54,996 nucleotides of DNA from Actinoplanes sp. TFC3 (GCF_001553785.1 NZ_LOJP01000002.1:135171-190166); one strand, 5' to 3'. Counted from the first letter of the stretch, positions 18,990-28,023 are shown. Made by a program: numbers and translations. Notes: a model not told the origin generated them from the sequence alone.

Positions 18990-20772
18990 GTTCTGGCGCG
19001 GCACCACAGCGGTTCTGGTCTCCTCGTGGCGGGCCAGCCCGAGCCGCCTGCTGATCTCGGCGGCGTTGATGCTGCTCGGCAACGTCAGCACGCCCCTGAT
19101 CGCGGTGTTCCTGGCGGTCGCCACCGACGCCGCGCTGCGCCGCGACACCGGCACCGCCGTGCAGTCCGCCGCCGCGGTGGCGCTGGTCGCGCTGCTCAGC
19201 CTCACCATGGAACACTTCGCGCACATCTTCTTCTTCGAGCTGGCCGACCTGCACATGCTGCGGGTGGAACGCCGGCTCGGGGACCTGTCGCAGGGCGCGG
19301 ACGGCCTCGACCACCTGGAGCGCCAGGACTACGCCGACCGGATGGAGTTGCTACGCAAGGAAGGCTGGGAACTGGCCGCGAGCGTGCAGACCGTGCTGAC
19401 CGCGATCACGCTGTCGGTGCAGGTGCTGCTGACCGCGGTGCTGCTGGCCGGGGTCGAGCCGTGGTTGCTGATGCTGCCCCTGTTCGCCGTGCCGCCGCTG
19501 GTGGCCGGTCGGTTCGCCGAACGCCGGCGCGAGCGCGCGGAGCTGGCCTCGGCGGAGTCCCGGCGGCTCGGCTGGCACCTGCTGGAGCTGGCGGTCAGCT
19601 CGGCAGCGGCCAAGGAGATCCGCCTGTTCGGGCTGCCGCAGGTGCTGCGGGAGCGGCAGCGGGCCGCCCGGCGCCGCGAGGAGGTGGCGCTGCGCCGGGC
19701 CGAGCTGACCGGGATGCTGCTGCGCCTCGGCGGCCAGCTCGTCTTCGCGATCGGGTACGTCGCCGCGGTGGTGGTGGCGGTGCGCTCGGCCATCGCGGGG
19801 CAGCGCTCCGTCGGCGACGTGGTGCTGGTGATCACCCTGGCCGTGCAGACAAATGCGCAGGCCGCCGGGGTCGTCGCGGTGGCCGGGCAGTTGCAGCGAG
19901 CCGTACGGGCCATGGGCTGGGTGCACTGGCTGGGTGAGGAGTCGGTGCGGGCCGCCGATCCGGTGGTGGCCGACCGTCCGGCGCCGGAGATGCTGAGCGA
20001 CGGCGTGCGCTTCGACCGGGTGGCGTTCCGCTATCCCGGTACGGACACCGACGTGCTCAGCGACGTGACTCTGCACCTTCCGGCGGGCGCCACGGTGGCC
20101 GTGGTCGGTGACAACGGGGCCGGCAAGTCCACACTGGTCAAGCTGCTGGCCCGCTTCTACCGCCCGGTCAGCGGGACGATCACCGTCGACGGCGTCGACC
20201 TGCGCCGGATCGCGGCACCCCGGTGGCGCGAGCGGATAGCCGCGGGCTTCCAGGACTTCGTCAAGCTGGAGGCGCCGGCCCGCGAGAGCATCGGCGTGGG
20301 TGCCCTGCCCCGCCTCGGCATCGAGCCGGACGCGGTGCCCGCAGCCGTGCGGCGCGCGGACGCCGAGACGGTGGTCGAGCGGCTCTCCGACGGCCTGGAC
20401 ACCCACCTCGGCAAGGCGTACGAGGACGGGACGGAGTTGTCCGGCGGTCAGTGGCAGCGGGTGGCGCTGAGCCGGGCGATGATGCGTCCCGAGCCGCTGC
20501 TGCTCCTGCTCGACGAGCCCACTGCGGCCCTCGACCCGCTCACCGAGCACGCCCTGTTCGAGCGCTACGCGGCCTCGGCCCGGGAGGTGGGCGCGCGCAC
20601 CGGGGGCATCACGGTGCTGGTGTCGCACCGCTTTTCGACGGTACGGATGGCTGATCTGATCCTGGTGGTGGCCGACGGCCGGATCGCCGAGTCCGGCACC
20701 CATCAGCAGCTGATGGCGCTCGGCGGGCGGTATGCCGAGATGTACGGGCTGCAGGCGGCCGCGTACCGCTGA
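18982..20772 (+). CDS. ABC exporter half-transporter, subunit 2
   Basis: A 596-aa partner of the preceding gene with the same layout: helices at LLISAALMLLGNVSTPLIAVFLAVA and FAIGYVAAVVVAVRSAI, then an ATPase with Walker A GDNGAGKST, signature LSGGQWQRVALSRAM, Walker B LLLLDEPTAALDP and H-loop VLVSHRFSTV. Both ATPases keep the catalytic Glu after Walker B, so neither site looks degenerate, unlike some heterodimeric exporters. The start lies inside the last codons of subunit 1 (ATGCGTGA overlap). Confidence 0.9.
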   Translation: MREFWRGTTAVLVSSWRASPSRLLISAALMLLGNVSTPLIAVFLAVATDAALRRDTGTAVQSAAAVALVALLSLTMEHFAHIFFFELADLHMLRVERRLGDLSQGADGLDHLERQDYADRMELLRKEGWELAASVQTVLTAITLSVQVLLTAVLLAGVEPWLLMLPLFAVPPLVAGRFAERRRERAELASAESRRLGWHLLELAVSSAAAKEIRLFGLPQVLRERQRAARRREEVALRRAELTGMLLRLGGQLVFAIGYVAAVVVAVRSAIAGQRSVGDVVLVITLAVQTNAQAAGVVAVAGQLQRAVRAMGWVHWLGEESVRAADPVVADRPAPEMLSDGVRFDRVAFRYPGTDTDVLSDVTLHLPAGATVAVVGDNGAGKSTLVKLLARFYRPVSGTITVDGVDLRRIAAPRWRERIAAGFQDFVKLEAPARESIGVGALPRLGIEPDAVPAAVRRADAETVVERLSDGLDTHLGKAYEDGTELSGGQWQRVALSRAMMRPEPLLLLLDEPTAALDPLTEHALFERYAASAREVGARTGGITVLVSHRFSTVRMADLILVVADGRIAESGTHQQLMALGGRYAEMYGLQAAAYR

Positions 20773-20800
20773 AGGACCCCCTGGCGGGTAGGTTGAGCAC

Positions 20801-22864
20801 GTGGCAAGCAGCGTCTACATCGCCGGGCTCGGACCGGGCGTCGGTAAGGGCACGGTCGCCCTCGGCCTGATCGAACTCCTGTCCCGGCAGGTCGCGCGGA
20901 TCGGCGTGTTCCGCCCGCTCGTGCCGGGGTCGGGCGCGGATCCGGTGCTCACCCTGCTGACCGAGCGCTACCCCCTGGTCGCCGGTTACGAGGAGTCCTA
21001 CGGGGTCACCACCACCGAGGCGGCCGCGCTGATCGCCGACGGCAAGTGGGAGGAGCTGATCTCCCGGATCGTCGAGCGCTACCGCGACGTGGAGCACCGG
21101 TGCTCCTCGGTGGTGGTGATCGGCAGCGACTTCGCCGGCGCCCAGCCGAGCGGCGAGGACGGGATCCCGCGCGAACTCGGGTTCAACGCGCGACTCGCCA
21201 CCGAGTTCGGCAGCGTGGTGCTGCCCGTGGTCGGCGGCCAGGGACGCGGGGACATCAGCGGGGCGGTGCGGTCGGCGTACCACTCCCTGGTTGATCTGAA
21301 TGCCACAGTGCTGGCCGTGATCGCCAACCGGGTTCCCGGCGGGGTGGCGGCGCCGGAGGGCCTGCCGGTGCCGGTCTGGGTGATTCCCGAGGTGCCAGCG
21401 GTGGCCGCACCGACCGTCGCCGAGGTGGCCGCCGCCCTCGACGCGAACGTGATCACCGGGGGTGACGCCGCGCTCGACCGCGACGTGCTCGACTACGTCG
21501 TCGGGGCCGGTCACGTGCCCGCAGTGCTCGAACACCTCAAAGAGGGCGCGCTGCTGATCACGCCGGGTGACCGGGCCGACCTGCTGGTCGCCGCGAGCGC
21601 CGCGCACACCGCGGGCAATGTGACGCTGGCCGGGCTGGTGCTGACCATCGGCGAGTTCCCCGACCCGCGCGCTGTGCAGGTCATCGAGCGGTTGAACACC
21701 GGGCTGGCGATGCTGGTGGTGCAGACCGACAGCTTCGACACGATCAACGCGGCCGGACGCATCCAGGCCCGGCTGAGCACCCGCACCCCGCGCAAGATCG
21801 AGGCCGCGCTGGGCGCCTTCGAGCAGCATGTCGACACCGCCGAGCTGACCCGCCTGCTCGACGTCACCCGCTCGGCACGGGTCACGCCGCTGATGTTCGA
21901 GAACGACCTGGTCGACCGGGCCCGCGCCGACCGCCGCCATCTGGTGCTGCCCGAGGGCACCGAGGAACGCATCCTGCGCGCCACCGAGACACTGCTGCGC
22001 CGCGGCGTGGCTGAGCTGACCCTGCTCGGCAACCCCGAGGAGATCACCCGCAGGGCCCGTGAGCTGGGCGTGGACCTCGGCGACGCCCGGCTGGTCGACC
22101 CGGCCACCAGCAGTTGGCGCGACGACTTCGCCGAGCAGTACGCGACCCTGCGCAAGCACAAAGCGGTAACCCTGGACTTGGCCTACGACGTGGTCCGCGA
22201 CGTCAACTACTTCGGCACCATGATGGTGGCTGCCGGCCTGGCCGATGGCATGGTCTCCGGCGCCACGCACACCACCGCCGCCACGATCCGCCCGGCCTTC
22301 GAGATCATCAAGACGGTCCCGGACGTCTCGGTCGCCTCCAGCGTCTTCTTCATGCTGCTGGCCGATCGGGTTCTGGTATACGGCGACTGCGCGGTCAACC
22401 CCGACCCCAATGCCGAGCAGCTTGCCGACATCGCCCTCTCCTCTGCGCGCACCGCCGCCGCCTTCGGCATCGAGCCCCGGGTGGCCATGCTGTCCTACTC
22501 GACCGGCAGCTCGGGCGCCGGCGCCGACGTGGAGAAGGTCGCCGCGGCCACCGCCCTGGTCCGCGAACGCCGCCCCGACCTGCCGGTGGAGGGTCCCATC
22601 CAGTACGACGCCGCGATCGACCCGGCCGTGGCGGCGACCAAGCTGCCGGACAGCGACGTGGCGGGCAAGGCGACCGTGTTCGTCTTCCCCGACCTGAACA
22701 CCGGCAACAACACGTACAAGGCGGTCCAGCGCTCGGCCAACGCCGTGGCGGTCGGCCCGGTCATGCAGGGTTTGCGGAGACCGGTGAACGACCTGTCCCG
22801 CGGCGCGACAGTGAAGGACATCGTCAACACAGTGGCTATCACGGCTATCCAGGCGCGCTCATGA
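20801..22864 (+). CDS. pta: Phosphate acetyltransferase (long form with P-loop and DRTGG domains)
   Basis: Converts acetyl-CoA and phosphate to acetyl phosphate, the first step of the Pta-AckA pathway. The 687-aa length fits the long form: an N-terminal dethiobiotin-synthetase-like P-loop domain (GLGPGVGKGT), a DRTGG domain near 215-330, and the C-terminal catalytic domain from about 360 (LVLPEGTEERILRATE, SGATHTTAATIRPAF, YSTGSSGAGADVEKV). The start is GTG at 20801, 28 bp after the ABC exporter stop. It overlaps ackA by ATGA. Confidence 0.96.
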   Translation: MASSVYIAGLGPGVGKGTVALGLIELLSRQVARIGVFRPLVPGSGADPVLTLLTERYPLVAGYEESYGVTTTEAAALIADGKWEELISRIVERYRDVEHRCSSVVVIGSDFAGAQPSGEDGIPRELGFNARLATEFGSVVLPVVGGQGRGDISGAVRSAYHSLVDLNATVLAVIANRVPGGVAAPEGLPVPVWVIPEVPAVAAPTVAEVAAALDANVITGGDAALDRDVLDYVVGAGHVPAVLEHLKEGALLITPGDRADLLVAASAAHTAGNVTLAGLVLTIGEFPDPRAVQVIERLNTGLAMLVVQTDSFDTINAAGRIQARLSTRTPRKIEAALGAFEQHVDTAELTRLLDVTRSARVTPLMFENDLVDRARADRRHLVLPEGTEERILRATETLLRRGVAELTLLGNPEEITRRARELGVDLGDARLVDPATSSWRDDFAEQYATLRKHKAVTLDLAYDVVRDVNYFGTMMVAAGLADGMVSGATHTTAATIRPAFEIIKTVPDVSVASSVFFMLLADRVLVYGDCAVNPDPNAEQLADIALSSARTAAAFGIEPRVAMLSYSTGSSGAGADVEKVAAATALVRERRPDLPVEGPIQYDAAIDPAVAATKLPDSDVAGKATVFVFPDLNTGNNTYKAVQRSANAVAVGPVMQGLRRPVNDLSRGATVKDIVNTVAITAIQARS

Positions 22865-23982
22865 AGATCCTCGTGCTCAACACCGGCTCGTCATCGGTGA
22901 AGTACCGGCTTTTCGACGGCACAGATACCGAGGCCAAGGGCTTGATCGAGCGCATCGGCGAACCCGGCGGCGACGCCAGCGACCACACCGAGGCCCTGCA
23001 ACGGGTGATGGAATCGGTCGACCTGAACGGGCTCGGGGCGGTCGGTCATCGCGTGGTGCACGGCGGCAGCAAGTTCGGCTCGGCCACCGTGATCGACGAC
23101 GAGGTGGTCCAGTCCGTCGAGGACCTGGTGCCGCTGGCGCCGCTGCACAACCCCCCGGCGCTCAGCGGCATCGCGGTGGCCCGCAAGCTGCTGCCCGAGG
23201 TGCCGCAGGTAGCCGTGTTCGACACCGCGTTCCACCAGAGCATCCCGGCCGACGGCGTGGCCTACGCGATCGACGCCGACCTCGCGTCCCGCTGGCAGAT
23301 CCGGCGGTACGGCTTCCACGGCACCTCGCACGCCTACGTGGCCCGGGAGACCGCGGCGCTGCTGGGCCGGCCCGTCGAAGACACCAAGGTGATCACCCTG
23401 CACCTGGGCAACGGCGCCAGCGCCTGCGCGGTGGACGGAAGTCGCAGCGTGGCCACGTCCATGGGCATGTCCCCGCTGGCCGGCCTGGTCATGGGCACCC
23501 GCAGCGGCGACCTGGACCCGACAGTGATCTTCCACCTGCACCGGGTGGCGGGCCTGTCCCTCGACGAGATCGAGCACTCCTTGACCCGAAACGCCGGTCT
23601 GCAGGGCCTGACCGGCGACAACGACATGCGCACGATCCAACGCCGCCGCGACGAGGGTGACGAGGCCGCTACGCTGGCGTTTGATGTCTATTGCCGTCGG
23701 CTCAAGGAGTACGTGGGGACGTACCTGGCGGTTCTGGGCGGCGCGGACGCCATCACCTTCACCGCCGGGGTGGGGGAGAACGTGCCTGCGGTCCGGGCCG
23801 CGGCTTTGGATGGACTGGCCGGACTGGGCATCGTTGTTGACCCGGACCGCAACGCCCGCGGGGAGCGGATCATCTCCGCGGAGGGGTCGGCAGTTACGGT
23901 TTGCGTCGTCGCCACCGATGAGGAGGCCGAGATCGCTCGGCAGGTTGAGGCGCGGCTCAGCCCAGAGCCAGCCAAGCAATGA
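22861..23982 (+). CDS. ackA: Acetate kinase
   Basis: Makes ATP and acetate from acetyl phosphate, or the reverse. 373 aa, with N-terminal NTGSSSVKYRLF, GHRVVHGG, FDTAFHQSIP, RRYGFHGTSHAYV, the phosphate-binding HLGNGAS and GVGENVPAVR near the C-terminus, all family hallmarks. ATGA overlap with pta indicates coupled translation. The frame is open upstream inside pta, but the conserved start MKILVLNTGSSS fixes 22861. The last 26 bp overlap the end of a convergent small gene. Confidence 0.97.
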   Translation: MKILVLNTGSSSVKYRLFDGTDTEAKGLIERIGEPGGDASDHTEALQRVMESVDLNGLGAVGHRVVHGGSKFGSATVIDDEVVQSVEDLVPLAPLHNPPALSGIAVARKLLPEVPQVAVFDTAFHQSIPADGVAYAIDADLASRWQIRRYGFHGTSHAYVARETAALLGRPVEDTKVITLHLGNGASACAVDGSRSVATSMGMSPLAGLVMGTRSGDLDPTVIFHLHRVAGLSLDEIEHSLTRNAGLQGLTGDNDMRTIQRRRDEGDEAATLAFDVYCRRLKEYVGTYLAVLGGADAITFTAGVGENVPAVRAAALDGLAGLGIVVDPDRNARGERIISAEGSAVTVCVVATDEEAEIARQVEARLSPEPAKQ

Positions 23983-24124
23983 CCGCGATCAGCACGATGG
24001 CGACGGCGGCGACTCCAATGATCAGCGGGGTCTTCGAGGGCGCGGCCGGCTCCTCGGGGGCGTTGTGGGTGAAGGCGCGGAAAGCCTCGGTGTTGCCGCT
24101 GGGATCGACATGATTGTCAGACAT
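23957..24124 (-). CDS. Small single-pass membrane protein, unknown function
   Basis: A 55-aa product starting MSDNHVDPSGNTEAFRAFTHN, with a short acidic/Pro linker and one C-terminal transmembrane helix (TPLIIGVAAVAIVLIAVIAWLALG), so it looks tail-anchored with a cytoplasmic N-terminus. An in-frame ATG 12 bases upstream is possible. It overlaps the 3' end of ackA tail to tail by 26 bp. A TCACAGAAA-containing element lies 36 bp upstream. I do not recognise the family. Confidence 0.7.
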   Translation of the reverse strand: MSDNHVDPSGNTEAFRAFTHNAPEEPAAPSKTPLIIGVAAVAIVLIAVIAWLALG

Positions 24125-24159
24125 GGGCACGACCATAGCGAAGGCCCGCACACCGCTAC

Positions 24160-24176
24160 CAGCCAGCTTTCTGTGA
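24160..24176 (-). promoter_or_regulatory. Weaker copy of the TCACAGAAA element
   Basis: The minus strand reads TCACAGAAAGCTGGCTG, matching 13 of 17 positions of the phoP element, including the first nine. It is oriented toward the small membrane-protein gene starting at 24124. The shorter spacing (35 nt rather than 45) and weaker second half make it a tentative site. Confidence 0.3.
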
Positions 24177-24715
24177 TCCAGCAGACGGTACGGCTGAGCG
24201 CTGCCGCCGGTGTGGATGTTTGGCTGCGCGGCGGCTGGGCCCTGGACTTCTTTCTCGGTGAGGTTACCCGGGAGCACCTCGACATCGACTTCTTCTGCCG
24301 GGCCGAGGACGCGGACCGGCTGGTCGTTCTACTGCACGAGCAGGGCTTCCGCGATGACCCCGGCCCGCCGCCGGAGCAGCAGCGCGACCTGACCGCGCCG
24401 AACGGCTCAGAGGTTAGCTTCGCGCTGCTCAGCTGGGCTGCGGATGGCTGCCCCACGGTGGCCGGCGGTGCCTTCGCGGGCGAACGCTGGCCCGCCGACC
24501 TGCTGGACGGCGGCACCGGGCAGATCGGCGACGTGGTCTGCCCGATCGTGGCGCCGCGAGCCCAGATCGAGATCAAGCAGATGATGCCGGTGTGGGTTCC
24601 GGGCCTGCGCCGCCGCCCGAAAGACGCCGAGGACATAGCCCGCCTGAATCACCGGCTGAGCGAACTCAGTGCAGGTGGTCCACAGCCACCTTCCCGAACA
24701 CCTCACCCGAGTTGA
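24173..24715 (+). CDS. Nucleotidyltransferase of the aminoglycoside/lincosamide (ANT(2'')/Lnu-like) type
   Basis: A 180-aa soluble protein with the nucleotidyltransferase core WLRGGWALDFFLG followed by REHLDIDFF, which supplies the metal-binding D-x-D. This layout is seen in ANT(2'') and Lnu lincosamide nucleotidyltransferases, and also in many chromosomal proteins that confer no resistance. It ends with the motif RRRPKDAEDIARL. The GTG start at 24173 lacks a clear ribosome site and the frame is open far upstream, so the true start is uncertain. Its last 50 bp overlap the convergent dehydrogenase gene. Confidence 0.7.
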   Translation: MIQQTVRLSAAAGVDVWLRGGWALDFFLGEVTREHLDIDFFCRAEDADRLVVLLHEQGFRDDPGPPPEQQRDLTAPNGSEVSFALLSWAADGCPTVAGGAFAGERWPADLLDGGTGQIGDVVCPIVAPRAQIEIKQMMPVWVPGLRRRPKDAEDIARLNHRLSELSAGGPQPPSRTPHPS

Positions 24716-25634
24716 GCCGCGCAAAGGCATCCGCCACCGCCGAGAACCCGTACGTCGAGTCGATCACCGGGCGTACCTCGTGCTCCACGCAGAAGTCGAG
24801 CAGCGCGGCCAGCTCTGCGGCCGTACCCATCGTGCTTCCCAGAATGTGCAGTTGCATCATGAAGACGCGGCGCAGGTCAACCTTGGGGAACGGGCCGCCC
24901 GTAGCTCCGCAGACCACGATCCGTGCGTTCGGGGCCGCGCACTTCAGTGAGTGCTCGAACGTAGGCGCGCCGACCGACTCGATCACCACGCCCACGCGTT
25001 CGGGCAGGCGCGCCCCCGGTTCGACGGCGGTGGCTCCCAGCGCGGCGATCCGGTCGCGTTTCTGCGGGTCGCGGCTGGTTGCGTACACCCTCTTGCCCAT
25101 CGCCACGGCCAGCACCACCGCCGCTGTTGCCACGCCGCCGCCTGCACCTTGCACCAGGACCGCGTCGGCTTCCGAGACGCGGCCCTGCGTGGTCAGCATG
25201 CGGTAGGCGGTCAGCCAAGCGGTCGGCAGGCAGGCCGCATCCAGAAACGAGATGCCGGCCGGTTTGGGAAGGAGATTGGCCGCCGGTACGGCCACGCGCT
25301 CGGCCAGCGTGCCGGGCCAACGCTCGGACAGCAGGGAGAAGCCGCGCGGGTCCTGCTGGTCCTCGATCACCGCGTGGATGACCACCTCGTTGCCCTCGGA
25401 GTCCACTCCGGACGCGTCGCAGCCGAGGATCATCGGCAGCCGCTCGGCGGGCAGGCCGACGCCGCGCAGGGACCAGAGCTCATGGTGGTTGAGCGAGCTG
25501 GCCCGCACGTCAACAGTCACCCAGCCCTCGGCGGGGCTGGGCTCGGGCTGCTCCCCCACGGTGAGAGCAGCGAGCGGCTCATCCGGTTTGGTGGCACTGG
25601 CATAGGCGGCGCGCATGGTCCCGACGCTAGTCAC
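24666..25634 (-). CDS. Zinc-type/quinone-oxidoreductase-like alcohol dehydrogenase (MDR superfamily)
   Basis: NAD(P)H-dependent oxidoreductase of about 322 aa. The GroES-like N-terminal domain (SSLNHHELWSLRGVGLPAERLPMILGCDASGVD) is followed by a Rossmann fold (VLVQGAGGGVATAAVVLAVAMGKRVYATS). Structural-zinc cysteines are absent, so it resembles the quinone oxidoreductase branch. The start is a GTG overlapping the malic enzyme stop as GTGA; an ATG 15 bases in (MRAAYAS) is an alternative. Substrate unknown. Confidence 0.85.
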   Translation of the reverse strand: MTSVGTMRAAYASATKPDEPLAALTVGEQPEPSPAEGWVTVDVRASSLNHHELWSLRGVGLPAERLPMILGCDASGVDSEGNEVVIHAVIEDQQDPRGFSLLSERWPGTLAERVAVPAANLLPKPAGISFLDAACLPTAWLTAYRMLTTQGRVSEADAVLVQGAGGGVATAAVVLAVAMGKRVYATSRDPQKRDRIAALGATAVEPGARLPERVGVVIESVGAPTFEHSLKCAAPNARIVVCGATGGPFPKVDLRRVFMMQLHILGSTMGTAAELAALLDFCVEHEVRPVIDSTYGFSAVADAFARLNSGEVFGKVAVDHLH

Positions 25635-26866
25635 CCACCCACGGCGACGCCACCCAAAGCCGGGGACCTGTGGAGAACCCGGGCGACCCCGTCGCGTTCG
25701 GCGGTGCGGGCCACCGCGGCCGCCACCGCCGGGGCCACCCGCGGGTCCAGCGCCGATGGCACGATCAGGTCAGGGCGCAGCTCGCCGGCCACGATGTCGG
25801 CGATGGCCTCGGCCGCGGCCACTTTCATCCGGCCGGTGATCGTGGTGGCTCGCGCGTCCAGGGCACCGCGGAAGATGCCCGGGAAGGCGAGCACGTTGTT
25901 GATCTGGTTGGGAAAGTCGCTGCGCCCGGTGGCCACGATGTCGGCATATTTGTGCGCGATCGCCGGGTCCACCTCAGGGGTCGGGTTGGCAAGCGCGAAA
26001 ATCACCGCGTGCGGGGCCATGCCGGCCAGCGCGCTCTCGGCGACCGTGCCGCCGGAGACCCCGATGAGCACGTCCGCGCCGATCAAGGCCTCTTGGATCT
26101 TTCCGGTACGACCGGAGTAGTTGGTCTGCGCCGCCAGCGCCGCCTTCACCGGGCTCAACCCGGGCCGCTCGGCCGCGATGATGCCCTGGGAGTCACAGAC
26201 GATGATGTTGGCCCCGTGCACCCCGGCGGCGATCAGCGTCTCGGTGATCGCCACGCCGGCCGCCCCCGCCCCGCTGACCACCACGCGCAGATCGGCGAAC
26301 CGGCGGTCGAGCAGGGTCACCGCGTTGCGCAGGGCAGCGAGCACCACGATGGCCGTACCGTGTTGATCGTCGTGGAAGACCGGGATGTCCAGGGCGTCGT
26401 CGAGCCGGCGTTCGATCTCGAAGCACCGCGGCGCGCTGATGTCCTCCAAGTTGATGCCGCCGAACGACGGTCCGAGCGCCTTGACCACCGCGATGATGCC
26501 CTCGACATCCTGGGTGTCCAGGCAGATCGGCACCGCGTCAACGCCCCCGAACTGCTTGAACAGCACCGCCTTGCCCTCCATCACCGGCATCGCCGCCCGG
26601 GGGCCGATGTTGCCCAGACCGAGCACGGCCGAGCCGTCGGTGACCACCGCCACGGCGTTGCCGGTCCAGGTGTAGTCATGGGCCAGGCCGGGCGCTTCGG
26701 CGATCGCGGTGCAGACCCGGGCGACGCCGGGCGTGTACGCCAGCGACAGGTCATCGCGGCTGGCCAGCGGCACGGTCGGGACGATCGCCATCTTGCCGCG
26801 CTGGTGCCGCTCGAACACCGGGTCGGCGGCCAGGGCGGGGTCGAGCTCAAAACTGAAGAAGGACAC
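25631..26866 (-). CDS. NAD(P)-dependent malic enzyme
   Basis: Oxidative decarboxylation of malate to pyruvate, about 411 aa, short bacterial form without a phosphotransacetylase domain. Visible motifs are YTPGVARVCTAIAEAP, GNAVAVVTDGSAVLGLGNIGP, metal/substrate region VFHDDQHGTA and Rossmann motif VVSGAGAAGVAI. The GTG start at 26866 has GGAG five bases upstream and is preferred to the earlier in-frame start at 26893. Overlap with the dehydrogenase start suggests a two-gene operon. Coenzyme preference cannot be read with confidence. Confidence 0.93.
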   Translation of the reverse strand: MSFFSFELDPALAADPVFERHQRGKMAIVPTVPLASRDDLSLAYTPGVARVCTAIAEAPGLAHDYTWTGNAVAVVTDGSAVLGLGNIGPRAAMPVMEGKAVLFKQFGGVDAVPICLDTQDVEGIIAVVKALGPSFGGINLEDISAPRCFEIERRLDDALDIPVFHDDQHGTAIVVLAALRNAVTLLDRRFADLRVVVSGAGAAGVAITETLIAAGVHGANIIVCDSQGIIAAERPGLSPVKAALAAQTNYSGRTGKIQEALIGADVLIGVSGGTVAESALAGMAPHAVIFALANPTPEVDPAIAHKYADIVATGRSDFPNQINNVLAFPGIFRGALDARATTITGRMKVAAAEAIADIVAGELRPDLIVPSALDPRVAPAVAAAVARTAERDGVARVLHRSPALGGVAVGG

Positions 26867-27007
26867 GGGGACTCCAGACACGCATCGGACCATTCGGTGT
26901 GCCAGCCGGACCCTGGTGCGCGAGTCTGCGCGGGACGGACGGCGTGCGATGCGGGGGTCACCCGGGACATCAACCGCAAGACTTCGGTGTGCTGCGGTCC
27001 TCGGACC

Positions 27008-27316
27008 CTAACCCAGCCGCCCGGGGCGGGGCCAGTAACGAAACACCACACGTCCGAGGATGTCGGCCACCCCGAAGGCCCGGGAGTCGTCGGTGACGAA
27101 CTCGTTGTCCCCTTGCACCCACCAGCCGTTGTCCTGGGCGCGTATCGCGCGTTTCACAACCAGCAGATCGGGCCGGGAACGGAAGGCGGCGACCACGACG
27201 TCCCCCTCCCGGATGTGCCGGGTCCGCCACACGACCAGGGCATCTCCGGTACGAAGGGCAGGCGCCATGGACGGCCCCTGCACCAGAACCGCGAACAGCG
27301 GTAGTTGCAACCTCAT
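27008..27316 (-). CDS. sodX: Nickel-type superoxide dismutase maturation protease (S26 family)
   Basis: A 102-aa signal-peptidase-like protease with the catalytic Ser16 in QGPSMAPALRTGD and Lys55 in LLVVKRAI, plus the S26 box GDNEFVTDDSRAFG. It removes the N-terminal propeptide of NiSOD so that His becomes the first residue and nickel can bind. It is divergent from sodN across 83 bp, the usual pairing. It is cytoplasmic: no membrane helix is apparent. Confidence 0.92.
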   Translation of the reverse strand: MRLQLPLFAVLVQGPSMAPALRTGDALVVWRTRHIREGDVVVAAFRSRPDLLVVKRAIRAQDNGWWVQGDNEFVTDDSRAFGVADILGRVVFRYWPRPGRLG

Positions 27317-27399
27317 GGCATCAATCCCGGCGTGCGTGTGCGTACAGATGTAAGGGGTAGTGTCGTTGTCGGATCATCGCTACTCATGGAGGGGTCCTG

Positions 27400-27804
27400 A
27401 TGCGACTTCCGCGTATCTTCACGCCGCGCACTGTGGTCAGCGCGCACTGCGACCTGCCGTGCGGGGTTTACGACCCGGCGCAGGCCCGCATCGAGGCGGA
27501 GTCGGTGAAGGCCATCGCCGAGAAGTTCCAGGCGAACACCGACCCCGAGTTCCGCACCCGCGCCATCCTGATCAAGGAACAGCGCGCCGAGCTGGTCAAG
27601 CACCACCTGTGGGTGCTCTGGACGGACTACTTCAAGGCTCCGCACTTCGAGAAGTACCCGCAGCTCAACCAGCTCTTCAACGAGGCCACCAAGCTGGCCG
27701 GGGCGTCCGGCGCCAAGGGTTCGATGGACCCGGCCGTCGGCGACCAGTTGCTCGGCAAGATCGAGGAGATCTCCAAGATCTTCTGGGAGACCAAGCAGGC
27801 CTGA
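27400..27804 (+). CDS. sodN: Nickel-containing superoxide dismutase
   Basis: Converts superoxide to oxygen and hydrogen peroxide. 134 aa. The first 15 residues (MRLPRIFTPRTVVSA) are the propeptide removed by SodX, exposing His16 of the nickel hook HCDLPCGVYDP (ligands His16, Cys17 and Cys21). The rest is helical, with KHHLWVLWTDYFK and a C-terminal helix, as in the Streptomyces enzyme. GGAGGGG lies about 6 nt upstream. A 13-bp terminator hairpin follows. I looked for a Nur box in the sodX-sodN gap and saw no clear one. Confidence 0.97.
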   Translation: MRLPRIFTPRTVVSAHCDLPCGVYDPAQARIEAESVKAIAEKFQANTDPEFRTRAILIKEQRAELVKHHLWVLWTDYFKAPHFEKYPQLNQLFNEATKLAGASGAKGSMDPAVGDQLLGKIEEISKIFWETKQA

Positions 27805-27817
27805 CCCACCCCGCATC

Positions 27818-27848
27818 CGGCCGGTACGCCCCCTCGGCGTACCGGCCG
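27818..27848 (+). terminator. Terminator hairpin after sodN
   Basis: Perfect 13-bp inverted repeat, CGGCCGGTACGCC (27818-27830) and GGCGTACCGGCCG (27836-27848), with a CCCTC loop, beginning 13 bp after the sodN stop and followed by TTGCTCT. Confidence 0.85.
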
Positions 27849-27930
27849 TTGCTCTGCGTGCCGGCAGCCGGGGCCACGGAGACCGGGTCGCAAAGACGGC
27901 CCGCAGCGGCGGGGACGGGCTGGCGGGCGG

Positions 27931-27998
27931 CTCTATCGGCTGACCGCTTTCGCTATCGGCCGACTCGGCGAGCGGAGTTCACCGGTCAGACGATAGAG
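27931..27998. promoter_or_regulatory. 16-bp inverted repeat upstream of the anti-sigma kinase gene
   Basis: CTCTATCGGCTGACCG (27931-27946) and CGGTCAGACGATAGAG (27983-27998) are inverted copies with one mismatch. Their centres are 52 bp apart, close to five helical turns. The right arm ends 25 bp before the GTG of the anti-sigma kinase. It could be a two-site operator or fold in RNA. Confidence 0.5.
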
Positions 27999-28023
27999 TT
28001 TCGGCCATCGGGAGGGTGGGGTC

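Noticed and set aside
20609..22270. 553-codon minus-strand open frame opposite pta
   Set aside because: Antisense shadow of pta and of the ABC exporter end; composition dominated by His/Arg/Gly.
24173..24715. Acquired antibiotic-resistance gene
   Set aside because: The nucleotidyltransferase core is present, but base composition matches the neighbours, no mobile element is nearby, and many chromosomal relatives confer no resistance.
25670..27304. 544-codon plus-strand open frame opposite the malic enzyme and sodX
   Set aside because: It crosses two clear minus-strand genes and an intergenic gap with no domain signal.
27317..27399. Nur-box for nickel control of sodN/sodX
   Set aside because: Expected from Streptomyces, but no TTGCAA-type repeat is visible in the 83-bp gap.
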